From contig CAZSLL010000009.1 in NCBI GenBank assembly GCA_964607835.1, positions 1 through 48,273 of the forward strand: DNA of 48,273 nucleotides. Direction: 5' to 3'. The notes beneath the pieces are model-generated. The model was given only the letters and a program-made list of their open reading frames with translations. It was not told where the DNA came from and searched no databases. Within the stretch, counting starts at the first letter, position 1. Each line of letters opens with the position of its first letter. Shown one piece after another: positions 43,602 to 48,273 of this stretch. The translations under genes and the position numbers were made by a program. The stretch comes from DAOVFN01 sp964607835 (GTDB taxonomy: Archaea; Aenigmatarchaeota; Aenigmatarchaeia; QMZP01).

Positions 43602-45400
43602 TGCTGAAGTACTGGAGAATCTGGCTCATGATAATAATCGTTTTCGCGTCAGTCCTGGCGATAGGCCTCAAGGACTACCCATATGGGAGGGAGGCCGTGG
43701 AGATAGTGTACTTCTCTGACGACTCGCCGGCCAGGGGCGTGCTCGAGCAGGGCATGGTCATATCCGCTGTCAACGGGCAGGCCGTGAGGGGCCTGGAGGG
43801 CTGGAACAGGCTCACAGAGAACCTTACAGGAACAGTGGAGATAAGGGCCGACCGGGACACCTATCAGTTCGAGGTCAATGACTCCCTGGGCATAGACGTG
43901 GCGCCCATCCAGAGGAACAATCTTGAGTTCGGGCTGGACCTCAGGGGAGGGACAAGAATAATCCTCAGGCCCAGCGAGAACGCCACCAAGGAGACCATCG
44001 ACCAGGTCATATCAACCCTACAGACCAGGGCCAACCTGTACGGCCTGAGCGAGATGAACTTCGTGCCCCTCAGGGACTCCGGCGGGGACTACCTGGTGCT
44101 CGTGGAGGTGGCCGGAATAAACAGAAACATAGTGGACGACCTGCTCTCAACAAAAGGCAACTTTGAGGCAAAGATATCCAGGCCGGTGCACCTCACTTCC
44201 GGCAGCGGAACCATGCAGGTGGGTGATGACAGTTACGGGGTCGAGCTCGCGGGCAACGGTACCGTGAGCGTGGACGGGACCACGCTGTCACCCGGCGAGA
44301 GCATAACCCTTTCAGGCATAGGGTTCGAGTACCTGAACCAGACCAGCGACGGTGTGGTGACGTTCCTGGGCCACGCATATGACACAGACGACGTGGAGTT
44401 TGTTCAGACAGACCCCCAGAGCTCTGGGGTCATGCCCATACAGGGCGGGTACAGGTTCTTCTTCGGGGTCATGGTTTCAACAGACGGCGCGCAGCGCTTC
44501 GCTGACATTACCACAGGCGTTCCAAGTTACCTTGACCTCAGGTCAGGGGATCGCTACCTGGAGAGCGTGCTCATGCTCTACCTGGATGACGAGCTGGTGT
44601 CTGACCTCAGGATATCGGCTGACCTTGGCGGCAAGCTCGTGCAGAACCCCCAGGTCACAGGCAGCAGGGAGGAGCAGGAGGACGCCATACAGGAGAAGCT
44701 CAGGCTCCAGACCATACTGAGGTCAGGGGCCCTTCCCACCTCGCTGGAGGTGGCCAGCGTTGACCTGATATCCCCTGCCCTTGGAGAGGACTTCTTCGAA
44801 TCCACGATTTACGCGGCCCTCTTCGCTGCAGGCCTTGTGGTTGTCATAATATTCATAAGGTACAGGAGCCTCAGGGTGGCCCTTCCCATGGTTCTGATTG
44901 GCCTATCAGAGGTTGTCATAATCCTGGGCATCGCGGCTGTCAACGACGCATACATATGGGGAACCGTCATGGTCATCGCCTTCCTCATGGTGGCCATATC
45001 GTGGTGGAAGAAGCATAGCATTGACCTCTACGCATGGGCCGCTGTCCTTCTCATACCCCTGCTTGGCATGGCCTCCTGGACCATAGACCTGCCCGCCATA
45101 GGCGGTATCATAGCGGCCATCGGCACAGGGGTGGACCACCAGATAATAATAGCAGACGAGACCACCTCAGGGAAGAAGAAAAAGCGGGCCTACACCATCA
45201 AGGACAGGATTGGCAGGGCATTCTTCATAATCTTCGGGGCAGCGGCCACCAGCATTGCCGCCATGATCCCGCTAATGACAATAGGAATAGGCTTCCTCAG
45301 GGGATTTGCCATCACCACCATAGTGGGCGTGCTTGTGGGCATCCTGGTCACCAGGCCCGCATACGCCAGGATAATCGAGGCCCTCAACAAGGACGAGTAG
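43598..45400 (+). CDS. secD: Protein-export membrane protein SecD with a PDZ-like insert
   Basis: 600 residues. The N-terminal span is followed by a PDZ-like module (33-93: DDSPARGVLEQGMVISAVNG and QAVRGLEGWNRLTENLTGTV) before the FGLDLRGGTRIIL motif. The periplasmic-equivalent P1 domain continues to about 390. The membrane half has LIGLSEVVIILG, then an apparently inserted hydrophobic pair (TVMVIAFLMVAISWWKKHS, YAWAAVLLIPLLGMASW), then DLPAIGGIIAAIGTGVDHQIIIADE, GRAFFIIFGAAATSIAAMIPLM. The order secF-secD is archaeal. Confidence 0.92.
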   Translation: MMLKYWRIWLMIIIVFASVLAIGLKDYPYGREAVEIVYFSDDSPARGVLEQGMVISAVNGQAVRGLEGWNRLTENLTGTVEIRADRDTYQFEVNDSLGIDVAPIQRNNLEFGLDLRGGTRIILRPSENATKETIDQVISTLQTRANLYGLSEMNFVPLRDSGGDYLVLVEVAGINRNIVDDLLSTKGNFEAKISRPVHLTSGSGTMQVGDDSYGVELAGNGTVSVDGTTLSPGESITLSGIGFEYLNQTSDGVVTFLGHAYDTDDVEFVQTDPQSSGVMPIQGGYRFFFGVMVSTDGAQRFADITTGVPSYLDLRSGDRYLESVLMLYLDDELVSDLRISADLGGKLVQNPQVTGSREEQEDAIQEKLRLQTILRSGALPTSLEVASVDLISPALGEDFFESTIYAALFAAGLVVVIIFIRYRSLRVALPMVLIGLSEVVIILGIAAVNDAYIWGTVMVIAFLMVAISWWKKHSIDLYAWAAVLLIPLLGMASWTIDLPAIGGIIAAIGTGVDHQIIIADETTSGKKKKRAYTIKDRIGRAFFIIFGAAATSIAAMIPLMTIGIGFLRGFAITTIVGVLVGILVTRPAYARIIEALNKDE

Positions 45401-45559
45401 GGCCACTGCAGTAAATGGCTTTTACATGTTTTCCTTCTTTAATTCACCCGGCATCTTCCCTGGTATGTGAATATTGGAGCAGTAACCGGGATAGCAGGAT
45501 ATCCCCACTTTTAGTAAAGAGTGGAAGAATGCTATAAGGCCTCTTGTTTCATGCCCTGA
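45401..45559. other. Intergenic region after secD
   Basis: 159 bases between convergent genes. A short T-rich stretch (TTTTCCTTCTTTAATT, 45430-45445) may terminate secD. CCACT-N10-AGTGG (about 45505-45524) is a small dyad that may serve the opposite strand. No gene seen. Confidence 0.4.
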
Positions 45560-48273
45560 TTACGAGTAGTTGATGAGCTTGCTCGAGGAGTTCACGAAGT
45601 ACTGGGTGACCTCCTTCTGGGGCTTCTTTTCCCTCTTGAGCTTGTCCCTTATCTTCTGGACAACTGACTTGAGCTTGGCGCCTATGCCCTCTCCTGAGTC
45701 ATAGGAGTAGCCTTTCTGCTGCCCCGGGGCCACGGACCTTCCCTTCTCGGCCAGGCCGCCCAGCCTGTCCTTGCCTGACTGCTTGATGTTGTTGAGGCCA
45801 GAGCCCCCGCCCTTGATGGCAGAGGTCAGGTTTTCCAGGAGCCCCTTCCTGGGGCCGAAGCCCTGCTTCTGGGGGAACATTAGGTAGGCCACGAAGGCCA
45901 CGGCTATTACAACCACTATTATGATTATGACCCAGTACCAGGTCCCTGAGAGGGCCAGGCCCCCGCCCATGACCTGCTCTGTCTCCAGCCTTCCCAGGTT
46001 CTGCTCTGCTATGTCCATGGATGCCTGGAGCGTGGTCATGAGCTCGCTGGCTGTCAGGAAGTCACCATCATCTATGGCGTCCTGGGCATCATGCATGCTC
46101 GCATTGAGGTTGTCCATGACGGTCTTTACGCGGGAGTAGTTGTCCTCCCCAACAACAGCCTGGCTTATGAGGGCGAAGCGGTCCAGGAGGGCCTGGATAT
46201 CAGAGCTTATGTTCTGGTACCTCTCCACTATGTCCTGCTCCTGCTCTGTGGTGGGCAGAATCCTTATGTAAACGGTCTCGCTGTCATAATCATCCTCAGA
46301 GCCTGAGACATATGCCTTGAGGGTGCAGTCATATTCCCCTATCTCCGCATCCTCTGAGAAGTCAATGTCAAGGTAGAAGTCCTGCCTTGAGCCCGCTTCT
46401 ATGCTCTTGGAGAGCGGTGATACAGTAACATCCTCTATAGGGGCGCAGGTCAGGGAGACCTTTGCCACTGAGGTGACGTCCCCTGTGTTCTTGACCTCCA
46501 CCATGGTGGTGTTGTCCTCGCCAGCGTAGCCTGATATCTCGTCAGGCCAGTCCATGAGCGTGAGCTCGATGTCAACGCTCGCAGTGGCAGTGGTCCCGGT
46601 GGTGCCTGTTGTGGTGGTCTCCTCAACGGGGGTGCCTGAGTCAGAAACAGTGGCTCTCTCGCGGTCAGTGGAGTTGTAATCCCTGTTGCCAAGAGTGTCG
46701 TTGTAACTCACGTAGAGGTAGAAGTACTCATCCTCCATGGTGTCATCAACAGTGAACTCCACAGTGAACTCGTATTCCTCCCCCGGCCCGAGGTTCATAT
46801 TCTCGATCTCTGAATGGGCGAAGTCCATGTCATCTGTTCCCGCCCAGTTGGCCTCGCCAACATCGTTGCTGCTGTCATCAGCAATATATATGGCATTGGC
46901 TATGGCGTTGCCAGTGTTCCTCAGGGTGACGTTGAACTCGACCTCCTTGGATGAGCTTCCCTGGAGGTCTATGTCATCGAGGTCGTCCACCTCTGTAATG
47001 CTGACTTCAAGGTTGGGGGCAGTGATGTTGTAGGGCAGCCTTCCCTCGCTCGTCCATGAGCCGTCCAGCACAGTGATGTTGAGGTGGTTGTCCCCGAACC
47101 TTGCCCTGGTCTCGTCACCTGTTTCGAAAAGGCCCTGGGTGCTGAGCCTGAAGGAGTATTTGCCCGAGCCGTCCTCCTGCCAATTGTATACCCTGTCGGT
47201 TATATTGAAATCTGTACCGCTCCACTCGCTCCAGAAGCTGAAGTTGGCATCAGACATCCCAGAGACCCCGGTTCCGTTGGCGCCACTCACGGTGTAGTTG
47301 ACTGAAACGTTCTGGTCGGGATATGCAGTTCCCACTGAGGGATAGGCCACCCCGTTGAACATGTAAAGGCTCACATTGTAGCCAAGGGTCAGAAAGAGGT
47401 TCCTGGTGTTGTTGGTCTCGCAGGTCTCGTCCACATCGTCCTCAGGGTCGAGCTCAATCGTGAATGTGTAGAGCCTGTTGGAGGAGAAGTTGCCTGATGA
47501 AATGCTGACGTTTATCGGGCCGTAGGTCTCGCCTGAATCAAGGCCCGAGTTGTCCAGGAGCGTCCTGTACTTCTCTGAGCCGCCCACGCTCACCGTGAGG
47601 TAGAAGTCGCTGCTGACGTTGCCTGTGCCTGTGTTGGAAACCGTGATGTTGAGGTATATGTCATTCCCGCTGTGGGGCCACCCGGGAAGGGCATTCGATG
47701 AACTCCATGTAAGGGCGGTTACTGCGAGGTCAGGGGTCTCGGTTATATTGAGCGTGGTGTTGATGACGCTCTCGGTGTTGCCAGCCAGGTCGGTCGCGAA
47801 TACGCTTATGGTGTAGTTGTCCCCGCCCACGCACGAGCCGGTGTCCCAGGTTCCGTTGTATATGTCCCCTGAGTCATGGGTTAGGTTGACTGTGGCAAAG
47901 AGGCCCCCTGTGGAGTTAAGTATCCTGGCGTAGACACTGTCATTAATGCTTGCGTTGATACCTGAATAGGAATCTGTGACATTTGCGCTTATGGTTATGT
48001 TCACGAGCTGGCTTATCTTCCCCGCTGAAACGTTCTCTCCCTGGAAGAAAAGGCCAAGGGAGTTTCCAACAGGGGGACCGATGTCATAGCCCAGTGTGTA
48101 TGTCCCGTTGGAGCCGCTGTTCCTGAAGGTGTCGTTTGCCAGGAGGGTGAAGTCCCAGCTTCCCTGTGAGTAGCTGTCAAGGAATATGTAACACGGGCTG
48201 GACAATGTGGAGTTCGAGATGTTGTAGGTGATATTCTGATAGTAGGTGCAGTTGTCAGGGTTGAGCTCAGTGT
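45560..48273 (-). CDS. Large surface (S-layer-like) protein with CARDB/NEW3-type domains, N-terminus outside the window
   Basis: At least 904 residues; the frame is open to the window edge. Repeated beta-sandwich regions of CARDB or alpha-galactosidase NEW3 type: DLAVTALTWSSSNALPGWPH with LYTFTIELDPEDDVDETCETNN; LEVSITEVDDLDDIDLQGSSSKEVEFNVTLRNTGN; IELTLMDWPDEISGYAGED. Asn-x-Ser/Thr sequons are very dense, indicating heavy N-glycosylation. A helical segment precedes one span (WYWVIIIIVVVIAVAFVAYLMF), then an unusual basic tail of about 110 residues (GPRKGLLENLTSAIKGG, DKLKREKKPQKEV). The long tail could link the surface layer to inner proteins. Confidence 0.8.
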   Translation of the reverse strand, partial: TELNPDNCTYYQNITYNISNSTLSSPCYIFLDSYSQGSWDFTLLANDTFRNSGSNGTYTLGYDIGPPVGNSLGLFFQGENVSAGKISQLVNITISANVTDSYSGINASINDSVYARILNSTGGLFATVNLTHDSGDIYNGTWDTGSCVGGDNYTISVFATDLAGNTESVINTTLNITETPDLAVTALTWSSSNALPGWPHSGNDIYLNITVSNTGTGNVSSDFYLTVSVGGSEKYRTLLDNSGLDSGETYGPINVSISSGNFSSNRLYTFTIELDPEDDVDETCETNNTRNLFLTLGYNVSLYMFNGVAYPSVGTAYPDQNVSVNYTVSGANGTGVSGMSDANFSFWSEWSGTDFNITDRVYNWQEDGSGKYSFRLSTQGLFETGDETRARFGDNHLNITVLDGSWTSEGRLPYNITAPNLEVSITEVDDLDDIDLQGSSSKEVEFNVTLRNTGNAIANAIYIADDSSNDVGEANWAGTDDMDFAHSEIENMNLGPGEEYEFTVEFTVDDTMEDEYFYLYVSYNDTLGNRDYNSTDRERATVSDSGTPVEETTTTGTTGTTATASVDIELTLMDWPDEISGYAGEDNTTMVEVKNTGDVTSVAKVSLTCAPIEDVTVSPLSKSIEAGSRQDFYLDIDFSEDAEIGEYDCTLKAYVSGSEDDYDSETVYIRILPTTEQEQDIVERYQNISSDIQALLDRFALISQAVVGEDNYSRVKTVMDNLNASMHDAQDAIDDGDFLTASELMTTLQASMDIAEQNLGRLETEQVMGGGLALSGTWYWVIIIIVVVIAVAFVAYLMFPQKQGFGPRKGLLENLTSAIKGGGSGLNNIKQSGKDRLGGLAEKGRSVAPGQQKGYSYDSGEGIGAKLKSVVQKIRDKLKREKKPQKEVTQYFVNSSSKLINYS

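Overview
The window is from an archaeon. It encodes TBP, TFB, archaeal ribosomal proteins L15e, L37e, S8e and S15, an Sm-like protein, a geranylgeranyl reductase, SecF/SecD in archaeal order and a large sequon-rich surface protein. Many genes have a TATA box about 27 bases before their ATG, i.e. leaderless transcription. Two pyruvate:ferredoxin oxidoreductase beta subunits, a ferredoxin, class III ribonucleotide reductase and an IscS/IscU pair point to an anaerobe. Ribosomal protein genes are scattered. I cannot name the lineage; a DPANN or deep-branching euryarchaeal genome would fit. Two 10-N assembly gaps (5805-5814, 14330-14339) each break a reading frame that is continuous in reality.

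Layout. 1-5 kb: TrmB-type regulator with two tiny genes, an orphan PorB, a CPBP membrane protease, small membrane proteins and L15e. 5-10.8 kb: two coiled-coil proteins divergent from a secretion ATPase that carries a 516-residue intein with a homing endonuclease. 10.8-18.8 kb: glycosyltransferase locus (four GT2 enzymes, one GT-C enzyme, a membrane thioredoxin-fold protein) around a bacterial-type methionyl-tRNA synthetase. 18.9-23.8 kb: deoxyribonucleotide operon nrdR - nrdD - separate glycyl-radical ORF - nrdG - deoxyribosyltransferase-like - maf. 23.8-26.3 kb: DUF1858 protein, ferredoxin, Cys-rich HTH regulator, IscS, IscU. 26.3-32.8 kb: S8e, LSm-L37e, TBP, PIN/KH ATPase, a frameshifted GyrI-like gene, a small AT-rich islet inserted at the 3' end of the S15 gene, and S15. 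32.8-42.7 kb: threonine synthase, small proteins, a DASS transporter, an HTH-nucleotidyltransferase fusion, a second orphan PorB with a coiled-coil protein, TFB and geranylgeranyl reductase. 42.7-48.3 kb: SecF-SecD and a surface protein running off the window.

Most interesting. (1) NrdD stops before its glycyl-radical loop. The loop is encoded by a separate 56-codon ORF with a perfect Shine-Dalgarno, in another frame, behind a 169-base hairpin-rich spacer. (2) A recurring RNA-like element, GUAUG immediately followed by a stem-loop of variable sequence and then a purine-rich GGAAGGAAAG/GATTGAAAG tract, occurs in the leaders of S8e, S15, the glycyl-radical ORF and the secretion ATPase. Related hairpin-plus-purine leaders precede nrdR, LSm, the PIN/KH ATPase and a coiled-coil gene. 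In three cases the AUG inside the element is in frame with the downstream gene. (3) A tandem pair of bacterial-type NrdR boxes with the classic 32-base spacing lies at the archaeal nrdR promoter. (4) A 27-bp direct repeat of the S15 gene 3' end flanks a roughly 0.95-kb islet, like attL/attR.
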